This document shows positions 30,779-38,481 of a stretch of 41,818 bases of DNA, one piece after another. The translations under genes and the position numbers were made by a program. The stretch's first letter is position 1, and every line of letters starts with the position of its first letter. This DNA comes from Candidatus Omnitrophota bacterium (lineage in GTDB: Bacteria > Omnitrophota > Gorgyraeia > Velamenicoccales > Velamenicoccaceae), in assembly GCA_028717105.1 (NCBI GenBank), contig JAQUOM010000001.1, positions 1 to 41,818 of the forward strand, written 5' to 3'. Below the pieces are notes generated by a model. It was given only the letters and a program-made list of their open reading frames with translations. It ran no database searches and was not told the origin of the DNA.

Positions 30779-31609
30779 TCACTCCTTCTCTCTGTATTTG
30801 ATCTGGCTGATCTCGGCGCGCCTGAAATTCATCTGGCCCTCCCCGCCGCCCTCGAAATACAGGCGCATGACCACCCCACGGGTGTTCTCGGCCAGGATGC
30901 GCCCTTCGAAGATCAGGCCGTTGCGTAAAATAACGGTATCGAGGCTTTCGGGTTTCGTCACGATCTTGATGTGTTTCAACTGGCTGAGTTTCGGGCGGAT
31001 GACGCTCTGATAGGTCAGGCGGTAAAGGACAACGGCGGCGGACAGGACGGCGAAAGTCACGGCCCAAAAAACCGCGATGCGCCTGAACTTCAAAAAACCG
31101 ATGCGGCTGTAAAGGGTCGTGCGGTTGCGGCCCGTCTTTTTGGAAAAATACAACGCCTCATCGGCCTTCTGGATCAAACCGCCGAGCGTCTCTGTATCGC
31201 TGGGGAACCCTGCGATCCCGCAGCTGACCGTCACACGATAGAAACGGTTTTCATACAGGCACGGCCGATGATGCAGGTTGTAGTGGCACTGGTGAAAGAT
31301 CTGGCAGGCTTCTTTGGGGTTTTTCCCGGGAAAAACGACAACGAATTCATCGCCGCCGTAACGGAATAAATGACACGACCCTTCAAAAAACGTCAAGCGC
31401 AAAGTCGAGGTAGCGTACTTGAGGATCTCGTCGCCGAAAGGATGGCCGTATCGGTCATTAAAATTCTTGAAACGGTCGACATCAATCAGGGCAAGGGAAA
31501 ATCCCCGCCCGTGCGTTTTGGCTTGCAGGGCAAGGTCATGCAGCAAAGGTTCGAGGGCCTCTCTCTGGGTAAAACCGGTGAGGCTGTCTTTGGGGAGTTG
31601 GTCCGGCAT
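30779..31609 (-). CDS. Diguanylate cyclase with N-terminal GGDEF and C-terminal membrane/periplasmic part
   Basis: The 276-residue protein starts at the ATG at 31609. Residues ~8-165 are a GGDEF domain: DSLTGFTQREAL, LIDVDRFKNFND (metal Asp), RYGGDEF (85-89) and VTVSCGIAGF, with KADEALYFSKKTGRN at the end. The signature motif is intact, so cyclic-di-GMP synthesis is likely; no RxxD inhibitory site precedes it. A single membrane helix follows (~178-197), then a small soluble C-terminal domain (ILRNGLIFEGRILAE...AEISQIKY), which would be periplasmic. This order is the reverse of the usual sensor-TM-GGDEF. The C-terminal module resembles the N-terminus of the secreted protein at 14341-14991. It may regulate the envelope genes that follow it, starting 9 bases downstream. 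Confidence 0.88.
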   Translation of the reverse strand: MPDQLPKDSLTGFTQREALEPLLHDLALQAKTHGRGFSLALIDVDRFKNFNDRYGHPFGDEILKYATSTLRLTFFEGSCHLFRYGGDEFVVVFPGKNPKEACQIFHQCHYNLHHRPCLYENRFYRVTVSCGIAGFPSDTETLGGLIQKADEALYFSKKTGRNRTTLYSRIGFLKFRRIAVFWAVTFAVLSAAVVLYRLTYQSVIRPKLSQLKHIKIVTKPESLDTVILRNGLIFEGRILAENTRGVVMRLYFEGGGEGQMNFRRAEISQIKYREKE

Positions 31610-31682
31610 GATCCACGGGAAAGCTAAAACCAGAGGCACCCGCCGCCTGCACGCATCTGCCTGCACAACGACGGCCGGCGCT

Positions 31683-31711
31683 AAAAAAGCTCAAAACCCG
31701 GCCGCCGGAGC
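31683..31711 (-). terminator. Weak candidate rho-independent terminator
   Basis: On the minus strand GCTC...GAGC encloses an inner CCGG-CGG-CCGG stem and is followed directly by six T residues. It lies between the lipoprotein gene (stop 31779) and the GGDEF gene (start 31609), in a 169-base gap that otherwise shows no coding potential. The outer stem is only four base pairs with a bulge, so the call is tentative. Confidence 0.3.
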
Positions 31712-31778
31712 CCGGACACGCCGCGCCGAAGAGCGTATCTTTCGCTAAGCCCCTGCGCCCGCCGGGCACGACGGCATC

Positions 31779-31925
31779 TCACCAGGCGTTATCCCGCATC
31801 CACTGGTCTGCGTTCTTGATGTCGCGGCCTACACCTTTGACTGTTTCGCAACCCAGGCAGGTGACCATCAACACCAACGCGCAGGCCAAAAGGATCAGGC
31901 GTCTGAAATCCCTTCGCGTCTTCAT
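31779..31925 (-). CDS. Entericidin-like small lipoprotein
   Basis: The 48-residue protein starts MKTRRDFRRLILLACALV. A basic N-terminus and hydrophobic core lead to the lipobox TCLGC, so Cys 26 would be lipidated. The mature part ETVKGVGRDIKNADQWMRD has the GxGxD amphipathic helix typical of entericidin A/B. Such proteins are tiny membrane lipoproteins of poorly defined role, with a toxin/antidote pair in enterobacteria; no partner is visible here. Its ATG overlaps the gltX stop as ATGA, so it is translated with gltX. It was found by reading the short gap after gltX. Confidence 0.8.
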   Translation of the reverse strand: MKTRRDFRRLILLACALVLMVTCLGCETVKGVGRDIKNADQWMRDNAW

Positions 31926-33226
31926 ACGGGTCTGTGTTTGTAAAGTTGTATGGCGCGCTCCATTCTTTCCACGGTCCTCTCGCGGCCCAGGACCGCAATC
32001 AACTCGAACATGCCCGGCCCGACGGTTTTGCCGCTGAGGGCCGCGCGGAGAGGATGGATCAACTGTTTCGTCGTCAATCCAAGCTCTTCGGCAACCTGCC
32101 GGAAGACCCGTTCGATCTCCGCGGCGCTGAAATCGGACATCCCGGCAAAACGGTCTTTGAGGGTCCCGAAAGCACCGCTCAAATCCTGCGCCAAAAATTT
32201 CTCTTTGGCGTGAACGTCAAACTCCACGTCCTTGACAAAGAAAGGTTTCATCGCATCCGCCAACTCTCCAAGCGTTTGCGCACGTTCTGTGAATAATTGT
32301 AATACATTGCCCGTAAATTTACCATCAAAATTGTTGTCGGCGATGAGGTTGCGATCCTTTAGAAAAGGCACGATGAGCTCCGTCAGCTTGCCGGCGCCGC
32401 ATGTCTTGATATACTGGCTGTTAAGCCATAAGAGTTTGTTCATGTCGAACGTCGCGGCCGTCTTGTTGGCATCGCAAATATCGAATTTTGCGACCGCGTC
32501 TTTCAGGGAGATGATTTCCTGGTTGTTCCCGGGCGACCAGCCCAGGAGCATCAGGTAATTCACCAGGGCTTCGGACAAAAATCCCATCGACCTGTATTCG
32601 CTGATGGCCGTGGCCCCGGCGCGCTTGGACATGCGTCCGCCGCCCGCACCCAGGATCATGGGGATGTGCGCGAAACGCGGCAAAGAATACCCCAGGGCCT
32701 CGTACAAGACGACCTGTTTGGGGGTATTGGAGATATGGTCGTCCCCGCGGATAATATGCGTAATCCCCATCGCCGCGTCATCGACCACACAGGCAAAATT
32801 ATAGGTCGGCGACTGATCGGACTTGATCAGGACCTGATCTTTAATGAGCCCCGTATCGAACGTGATCCTGCCGTGGATCATGTCGTCGATCTCCGCCGTC
32901 TTTTGCGGCATCCTGAAGATCACGGCCCCTGATCCGTCCTCGGCCAGATACGCCCGGCCCTCTTCTAAAAGCTTTTTGGCTATCCCGCGATACACGTCAA
33001 AACGCTGGCTCTGGTAATGCAACTCATCCCAATCCAGGCCCAGCCAGGCCAGGCTGAAAAGGATCTCATCGAGATATTCCTTTTTTGAACGCGACTGGTC
33101 GGTATCTTCGATGCGCAGGATAAAAGAACCGCCTTTCGCGCGCGCATAGAGCCAGTTAAACAGGCACGTCCGCGCGCCGCCGATATGCAAAAAGCCCGTC
33201 GGACTCGGGGCAAATCTCACCTTCAT
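31922..33226 (-). CDS. gltX: Glutamyl-tRNA synthetase
   Basis: The 434-residue class I aminoacyl-tRNA synthetase starts MKVRFAPSPTGFLHIGGART, with the HIGH-equivalent HIGG at about 14-17. FILRIEDTDQSRS and YNFACVVDDAAMGITHIIRG are conserved tRNA/Glu-binding blocks. The KMSKS-equivalent is RMSKRAG near 225. The ATG at 33226 has AGAGGAG nine bases upstream. At 434 residues it is a little shorter than E. coli GltX (471), the difference lying in the C-terminal anticodon-binding region. Whether it is discriminating or also charges tRNA-Gln cannot be told from this window. It is a housekeeping gene set between two specialised envelope regions. Confidence 0.96.
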   Translation of the reverse strand: MKVRFAPSPTGFLHIGGARTCLFNWLYARAKGGSFILRIEDTDQSRSKKEYLDEILFSLAWLGLDWDELHYQSQRFDVYRGIAKKLLEEGRAYLAEDGSGAVIFRMPQKTAEIDDMIHGRITFDTGLIKDQVLIKSDQSPTYNFACVVDDAAMGITHIIRGDDHISNTPKQVVLYEALGYSLPRFAHIPMILGAGGGRMSKRAGATAISEYRSMGFLSEALVNYLMLLGWSPGNNQEIISLKDAVAKFDICDANKTAATFDMNKLLWLNSQYIKTCGAGKLTELIVPFLKDRNLIADNNFDGKFTGNVLQLFTERAQTLGELADAMKPFFVKDVEFDVHAKEKFLAQDLSGAFGTLKDRFAGMSDFSAAEIERVFRQVAEELGLTTKQLIHPLRAALSGKTVGPGMFELIAVLGRERTVERMERAIQLYKHRPV

Positions 33227-33262
33227 TTGCTGACTCCTCTTCTTAGGCGTCCAAAAGGCAAG

Positions 33263-33290
33263 GCGATGAGCCATCTTTTTTACTCATCGC
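33263..33290. repeat. 8-base-pair inverted repeat in the gltX leader
   Basis: GCGATGAG (33263-33270) and CTCATCGC (33283-33290) are perfect complements around a 12-base A/T-rich loop. Outer segments (AAGGCG near 33260 with CGCCTT near 33303) could extend or compete with this stem. There is no T-tract, so it is not a simple terminator; it may be a leader structure upstream of gltX. Confidence 0.4.
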
Positions 33291-33333
33291 GCCATCATGG
33301 AACGCCTTGTTTGCCTGACAGCTTGGCGTCTTG

Positions 33334-33888
33334 TTATTTGGCGCCTGGAGCGGCCTTCTGTGCGAAAAAAAAGCCCTCTTCCAGGGCTTTCTTGTTGACG
33401 GCGATCAGGTTCGGCCTGTGAGCCAGGACTTCTTCGATGGCCTGTTCCATTGTAGGCAGGGCGATGATCTTTTTCAAGCCCAAATACACGCCGATGGCGA
33501 CCGTATTGGCCACCTTCTCCAGCCCGAGGTCTCGGGCCATCTGCGTTAAGGGGACATTGACGACTCTCAGGCGGCGCGATGTCCCCGCGCACTGCGCCAG
33601 GGTCTCGTTGACAAGCAGAAGCCCCTTGGGCCGCAAGGCCGTACGAAAGCGTTTCAGCGAAGGATCGTTCATGATGATCAGGGAATCGGCCCTCTCCACC
33701 ATCGGAGAGGCGATTGGCCCGTCGGAGATCACGACCATGCAATGCGCCGTGCCGCCGCGGACCTCTGCGCCATACGACGGAAGCCATGTGGCGTTCTTGC
33801 CTTCGCGCAGCGCCGACATGGCCAGGACCTTCCCCATGGCCATGATGCCCTGTCCGCCGAACCCCGCACAAATGATCTTCTCGGTCAT
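33334..33888 (-). CDS. 2-oxoacid:ferredoxin oxidoreductase gamma subunit (orphan)
   Basis: The 184-residue protein starts IICAGFGGQGIMAMGKVLA and has WLPSYGAEVRGGTAHCMVVIS, both diagnostic of the gamma subunit of the KorC/VorC/PorG type. This subunit binds CoA and helps couple TPP-dependent oxidative decarboxylation to ferredoxin. The alpha and beta subunits that normally precede it are not present; a terminator and a methyltransferase gene lie upstream. The ATG at 33888 has GGAG at about 8 bases. It is followed by gltX after 107 bases. The other subunits may be encoded elsewhere, or the region may have been rearranged. Confidence 0.9.
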   Translation of the reverse strand: MTEKIICAGFGGQGIMAMGKVLAMSALREGKNATWLPSYGAEVRGGTAHCMVVISDGPIASPMVERADSLIIMNDPSLKRFRTALRPKGLLLVNETLAQCAGTSRRLRVVNVPLTQMARDLGLEKVANTVAIGVYLGLKKIIALPTMEQAIEEVLAHRPNLIAVNKKALEEGFFFAQKAAPGAK

Positions 33889-33917
33889 GCGATCAACTCC
33901 CGTTATCCTGCGCCCGG

Positions 33918-33965
33918 AAAAAAGCCGCCGGCCTGGCTGCCCGCTTGTCTTCGACAGGCAGGCGG
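33918..33965 (-). terminator. Rho-independent terminator candidate after the methyltransferase operon
   Basis: On the minus strand a long imperfect hairpin (CCGCC with GGCGG, CTGCC with GGCAG, and a TGTC-GAA-GACA tip) is followed by six T residues at 33923-33918. It lies 17 bases after the methyltransferase stop at 33982 and before the gamma-subunit gene, so it would end the transcript of the radical SAM/methyltransferase operon. Confidence 0.55.
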
Positions 33966-33981
33966 ACGTACCGGCGGAACT

Positions 33982-34734
33982 TCACCTTACCGCCCTCACC
34001 AGCGTCATCCGCATGGAATCAAAAATATCGCCATCCTTCCATTGCACGTCGTGGATCCTTTTGAAAACGTCCGAGGCCTTCAGATACGCCTCCCTGATCT
34101 TCTCTTTGTCTTCTTCGGCAAGCACGCCGTGGTCGATCCAGCGATTAACGGATTCTCGCGTAATATACTCCATAACCTCTATGTTTGTAAAGGCGTTTCT
34201 GTTCAGGGATTCGGGGATGTCCTGCGGCAGAAAAAAATTCTTGCGCGCCGGATTACGGAGCTTCTGAATCAAGAACGTCTCCTCCCGGTCTTCCGGGCCG
34301 TACGCCGTCAAGTGGCAAAAGACAGCCCGGCCGCCAGGCTTCAAGACCCGGTGGACCTCGGCGACGACACGATCCACCTCCATGAACTGCAGCCCCTGGC
34401 GGCACACGCAGGCGTCGAACTCCCCGTCCTTAAAAGGAAGGCGCTCCGCCGGGCTCAGGACGATTTCATCGACGCAGCCCCGGGCCTGGCACACCATATC
34501 CGGACAGATGTCCAGGCCGACGACACGGCCCACCCGCCCGAGAAATGCCCGGGAAATTTTTCCTGTTCCGACCGCAATATCAAGGACAGTATCCTCCGGC
34601 CCGGCCGACGCCGCCTCCCGGATCTTGGCGATCAAGGCCGGATCCTCCACCCATGCCGAAGAACCATTATATCGGCCGGCGCGTTTCATGAAATGGATCG
34701 CCACATTGTCCGGCGCTGCGCCGTTACTCTCCAT
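33982..34734 (-). CDS. SAM-dependent class I methyltransferase
   Basis: The 250-residue Rossmann methyltransferase of the UbiE/Methyltransf_11 type has VLDIAVGTGKISRAFLG (motif I, ~49-65), VVGLDICPDM, AERLPFKDGEFDACVCRQGLQF and HRVLKPGGRAVF. The C-terminal third is shared with its paralogue at 37696-38469, including a closing HDVQ-x-x-DG motif, so both belong to one unusual subfamily. The ATG at 34734 overlaps the upstream radical SAM gene by 11 bases, with GGAAGGG nearby. Substrate unknown. The pairing with a B12-radical SAM enzyme suggests successive modification of one molecule. Confidence 0.9.
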   Translation of the reverse strand: MESNGAAPDNVAIHFMKRAGRYNGSSAWVEDPALIAKIREAASAGPEDTVLDIAVGTGKISRAFLGRVGRVVGLDICPDMVCQARGCVDEIVLSPAERLPFKDGEFDACVCRQGLQFMEVDRVVAEVHRVLKPGGRAVFCHLTAYGPEDREETFLIQKLRNPARKNFFLPQDIPESLNRNAFTNIEVMEYITRESVNRWIDHGVLAEEDKEKIREAYLKASDVFKRIHDVQWKDGDIFDSMRMTLVRAVR

Positions 34735-36136
34735 AATGCCCTTCCCGTTCTTTGGTCATCTTCCAGATCTCGTGGAAATAATGCCGAAGGGTCTCTTCTT
34801 TGACGTCCGTGAGATTGATGATCTCATCATCGTGGTCGCTGACCCGGCGGCGGGATAACATCTTCAAAAACCCGGGGATGTCCGCGATCTTCCCGGTTCC
34901 AACGGCGTGGTGATACAGGCTCGTGCCGGGGAACGGAACCAGATATTTCACCAACGGCAGGAATTTTTCTTCTTTGATGAAATCCAGCATCTTGCGCAGG
35001 GATGCCTCTGTCTCGCCGTACAACCCGACGATAAAAAGCCCCCGGGCCGCCAAACCGCCCTCCCGGGCCAGCCGCACGGCACGGCGGATGTCGGCCAGCT
35101 TGATATTTTTCCTGTTCTGGTCCAGAATCTCCTGGTCGCAGGATTCGATCCCGAACCATACCCCCAGGCAACCCGTCTCCTTGAGCGTTTCCACCCAGGC
35201 CTTGCTAACCTTCTGCACCCGCGCGAAACAGTGGTATTGGACGTCGTGGGCCTTCAGGATCCGGCAGATCTGGATCGCGCGCGGCTCGTTCACATTAAAG
35301 GTCAGATCATTAAGCCAGGTATAATCGAACTGCGTCGCTTTTTTCAAATGGGCCACTTCTTCTTCAAACCTTTTGATGCTTTTCAAACGAAGCGCCGGGA
35401 TCGTCTTAAAACAGAAAGAACACTCATGAGGACAGCCGCGCATCGAAGAGATCAAAATCTGCCCGTTCTTAACGATGCTCTCGCAATGAGGCCAGATCGT
35501 ATAATCCAGGAACGGGAGGTGGTCGAGATCCTTGATCTGCGGCCTCGGCGAGTTGACCCGGACCCGGCCGTTGTCACGAAAAGCCATTCCCTTGATGCGG
35601 CCCAGGTCCATGGCCGGGTCCCGGACATACGCTTCCAGGAATTCAATAAGCGTCAACTCGCCTTCGCCGATGACCGCGCAATCTGCCGATGTCTGCTGCA
35701 ACATGACCTCCGGCAGGGACGTCACGAGCGGCCCGCCTAAAAAAACCAGTTTGTGCGGGTAGCGTTCCTTGAGCGCGCGCGTGATATCCTGCAAAAAAAC
35801 AAACGAGTCGCAATAGGTCGCGATCCCGATCATGTCGGCGCTCGCCGCCTCTTCCAAGACCCGCTGGTCCGAATTTTCCGGCCAGCGGCAGTCCACGACC
35901 TTTAAAGAAAAACCCATCTTCTTGACGAGCGTCGCGATATACGTGAATCCTTCAAAGGGCCCTCTCACCAGGAATTCCCTTCCCGGCGTAGGAACCTGCG
36001 GCGAAGGGGGAACGATCAAAATCACCTTCTCGCGGCGCGACGGGGCTGCGGCCGCAAGAGAAATGTCCTTAAGGCGCTCCTCCTGCGGATCTGTCGCGCC
36101 GGAATAGTCATAATGGCATGGTGGCAGGTGGCTCAT
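34724..36136 (-). CDS. B12-binding-domain radical SAM protein
   Basis: The 470-residue protein has an N-terminal cobalamin-binding-type domain (~35-190: VILIVPPSPQVPTPGREF, IATYCDSFVF, LGGPLVTSLPE, VIGEGELTL) and a radical SAM barrel with MRGCPHECSFCF carrying the CxxxCxxC ligands near 235-242. The ATG at 36136 lies 20 bases after the preceding gene's stop; an in-frame TTG at 36166 is less likely. It is a close paralogue of the upstream protein. The two may act one after the other or on different positions of one substrate. The chemistry could be methylation or another radical rearrangement. Confidence 0.9.
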   Translation of the reverse strand: MSHLPPCHYDYSGATDPQEERLKDISLAAAAPSRREKVILIVPPSPQVPTPGREFLVRGPFEGFTYIATLVKKMGFSLKVVDCRWPENSDQRVLEEAASADMIGIATYCDSFVFLQDITRALKERYPHKLVFLGGPLVTSLPEVMLQQTSADCAVIGEGELTLIEFLEAYVRDPAMDLGRIKGMAFRDNGRVRVNSPRPQIKDLDHLPFLDYTIWPHCESIVKNGQILISSMRGCPHECSFCFKTIPALRLKSIKRFEEEVAHLKKATQFDYTWLNDLTFNVNEPRAIQICRILKAHDVQYHCFARVQKVSKAWVETLKETGCLGVWFGIESCDQEILDQNRKNIKLADIRRAVRLAREGGLAARGLFIVGLYGETEASLRKMLDFIKEEKFLPLVKYLVPFPGTSLYHHAVGTGKIADIPGFLKMLSRRRVSDHDDEIINLTDVKEETLRHYFHEIWKMTKEREGHYGE

Positions 36137-36156
36137 CTTCAGTGTGTCACGCCCCC

Positions 36157-37653
36157 TCACGAGCAACGAACGATGTTTGTTTCCCTCAAAGCCCCTCTTC
36201 TTGCCGCGGAAGGGCCGCGGTTTTTGAATTTTTCCGGTTTTGACAGAAACCGGTTGACCGGATTCCAGTATTCATAAGGCCTCATCTCGATCTGGCGATT
36301 GATGGTGCGATAAGCCCGGCGCAACGCGCTCTCGGAAATATCGTTAAAAAGGAGGATCTCGTCGTCGGCAACGGAGCGCTCCCGCGAAAGAAAATACAAG
36401 TGTTCCAGCTCGTCCTTGATCAGGCCTCTTTTGAGGGCATCCTCATACAGGGGAGTGCCTGGAAGGGCCGACATATATTTGACCCGCGTCACTTCTTTAA
36501 ACCTCCGGCAGAAATCGATCGTGCGCTTCAGGCTCTCCCGGGTCTCGCCGGGAGCGCCGATAATAAAGAGCCCCCCCACCTTCAATCCGGCCTGCCGTGT
36601 CAAGGCGATGGCCCGGACGATCGCCTGCGCGGAGACCTTCTTGCGGAAATACTCCAGGATCTTTTTCGTGATCGACTCAAAACCGTACATGACGATATCG
36701 CATCCACACTCCCGCATATGTTCCAGGACGGCCCGATCGATGCCGTCGACGCGGGTAAAACAACTCCAGCGGAAATCTATCCCCCGGAAAGCCCCGTCCA
36801 TCAACCGATGAATGCGTTCTTTGGAATCGACGAAAGTCAAATCGCTCCACCAGGCATATCTGTACTTGTATTTCTTGAGGGCTATAAGTTCGCGGCGAAC
36901 CCTTGCCGCGGATTTGTAACGCAAAACCGGCATCGCCCGAAAACAAAAAGTACACGCCCCGGGGCATCCGCGGCTCGACGTCATAAAAATTTCGGGGACC
37001 TCGCCGGTCCGGCGGACATGCGGCCACACCGAAAAGTCCTGGATCGGCACGGCGTCGAGATCGCGCATCTGGGGCCGCCGGGAATTCAAAACCGCGCGGC
37101 CGTCAGGGCCTCTCCAGGCCAACCCCTTGACCTCAGAAGGAAGCAGCGCTCCTTTTCTCTTCATCAGGCAATCCGCCAATTCGATCGTCGTCAACTCGCC
37201 TTCGCCGATGACCGCATAATCCGCCGCCGTATGTTCCATAAGCAGGCGCGGGACGGACGACACCAAAGGCCCGCCGAGAACGACCGGCCGCGCCGGAACT
37301 TCCGCCTTGGCGATCTCCACGACGCGCCTGACGAACGGAAAACTATCTTCATAGGTCGCGATGGCAACCAGATCGATATGTTTTAGGGGCCCGCCCGCGA
37401 GCGCTTCGGGATTAAAATTGTCTCTCTGATCGAACAGGACCACATCCAGCCCCAGTCCCCGAAAGACCGCGGCGATGACAGAAGGGCCCTCAAAAGGAGC
37501 GCGATGGACAAACTCCCATCCCCGGGGCACCACAAAAGGAGACGGCGGCACGATCAACCCGACCTTCATCCCGTGTTCAACCTTGAAACGGGTCTTCCGG
37601 GCGATCTTCGCCAGCCGGCCATATGTATCTGATCGACGGGAAGATGATGTCAT
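36157..37653 (-). CDS. B12-binding-domain radical SAM protein
   Basis: The protein is up to 498 residues, with VGLIVPPSPFVVPRGWEF, IATYEDSFPF, LGGPLVSSVPR and VIGEGELTT forming the cobalamin-binding-type domain, then SRGCPGACTFCF for the radical SAM cluster. The ATG at 37653 has no clear ribosome site; an internal ATG at 37569 (MKVGLIVPP) would remove a 28-residue extension. I keep the longer form because the paralogue downstream also has an extension of about that size. It lies 42 bases after the methyltransferase stop. Substrate unknown. Confidence 0.88.
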   Translation of the reverse strand: MTSSSRRSDTYGRLAKIARKTRFKVEHGMKVGLIVPPSPFVVPRGWEFVHRAPFEGPSVIAAVFRGLGLDVVLFDQRDNFNPEALAGGPLKHIDLVAIATYEDSFPFVRRVVEIAKAEVPARPVVLGGPLVSSVPRLLMEHTAADYAVIGEGELTTIELADCLMKRKGALLPSEVKGLAWRGPDGRAVLNSRRPQMRDLDAVPIQDFSVWPHVRRTGEVPEIFMTSSRGCPGACTFCFRAMPVLRYKSAARVRRELIALKKYKYRYAWWSDLTFVDSKERIHRLMDGAFRGIDFRWSCFTRVDGIDRAVLEHMRECGCDIVMYGFESITKKILEYFRKKVSAQAIVRAIALTRQAGLKVGGLFIIGAPGETRESLKRTIDFCRRFKEVTRVKYMSALPGTPLYEDALKRGLIKDELEHLYFLSRERSVADDEILLFNDISESALRRAYRTINRQIEMRPYEYWNPVNRFLSKPEKFKNRGPSAARRGALRETNIVRCS

Positions 37654-37695
37654 CGTTTTTACGAACGGCCGGCGCGGCTAAAAAACCGCCCGGGC

Positions 37696-38469
37696 TCAAC
37701 CTTTATCTTGGGGATGGAACACTGTTTTTAAAACGACCCAATTCCAATCTTCCAGGACTTCGCCGTCCGTTACCTGGACATCATGCCAGGACTTGTAAAC
37801 GGCCGGCGCATTTTTCACCAGATCGACGACCTGCGCGCGGACGCCGGCATTCAGTTCAGGGGCGCAGCGCATCCACTGGGTCACCGACTCCCGGACCCTG
37901 AACTCCTGCGTTGCGACAACAGAAAACCCGGCCCGATTCAAGACCTCGACCAGTTCCTGGGCCGTGTAGAATTCCAAAAGCAGGGGTTGTTTAACGTGAT
38001 GTATCTTGGAGAGCCATCCGGCGTCCTCGCCGCAAAAAGGGACCGTCAGGCTCAAGATAAACGTTCCGCCCGGCACAAGGACGCGGGCAATCTCCGCAAG
38101 GACCTTCGGGACGTTCAGGAACTGGAATGACTGCCGGCAGACAACCAGCTGAAAATTCCCGGACGCGAAAGGCATGGCCTCGGCGGCGCCTGTCGAAACC
38201 GGAAAATAACGGGAAGAAACCGCGGCCATCTCGCCGCAAAGGTCCAGCCCTTTTACCGCCCAGCCCGCGGCCTTCAACGCGCGCCCCACCTGCCCCGTGC
38301 CGCAGCACAAATCCAGGGCTTCCCCGCCAGGAGGACCCGCTGCCTCGACGTGGGCGCGGATCAGCCGGGCATCGCAGACCCAGTTCGCAGAAACCTCAAA
38401 ATCTTCCGCCCGGGCGGCAAACTGGCCTTTGATCCTTTCCCCAAAAATCCCCGCATCATTCTGGTCCAA
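37696..38469 (-). CDS. SAM-dependent class I methyltransferase (TTG start)
   Basis: The 257-residue paralogue of the methyltransferase at 33982-34734 has ALDLCCGTGQVGRALKAAG (motif I), VKGLDLCGEM, AEAMPFASGNFQLVVCRQSFQF and ARVLVPGGTFIL. It shares the C-terminal extension with the WHDVQVTDGE motif. There is no in-frame ATG near the start. The TTG at 38469 follows GGAGGAG by only two bases (four from the GGAGG core) and gives a complete protein, so it is chosen. It is in the same frame as the APS-kinase gene, 12 bases after that gene's TGA. The four genes from here form the order methyltransferase, radical SAM, radical SAM, methyltransferase. Confidence 0.88.
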   Translation of the reverse strand: MDQNDAGIFGERIKGQFAARAEDFEVSANWVCDARLIRAHVEAAGPPGGEALDLCCGTGQVGRALKAAGWAVKGLDLCGEMAAVSSRYFPVSTGAAEAMPFASGNFQLVVCRQSFQFLNVPKVLAEIARVLVPGGTFILSLTVPFCGEDAGWLSKIHHVKQPLLLEFYTAQELVEVLNRAGFSVVATQEFRVRESVTQWMRCAPELNAGVRAQVVDLVKNAPAVYKSWHDVQVTDGEVLEDWNWVVLKTVFHPQDKG

Positions 38470-38481
38470 AACTCCTCCGGA

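Noticed and set aside
31610..31778. A cyclic-di-GMP riboswitch upstream of the GGDEF gene
   Set aside because: The gap contains some stem-forming GC runs, but I cannot match the conserved core of a known riboswitch class.
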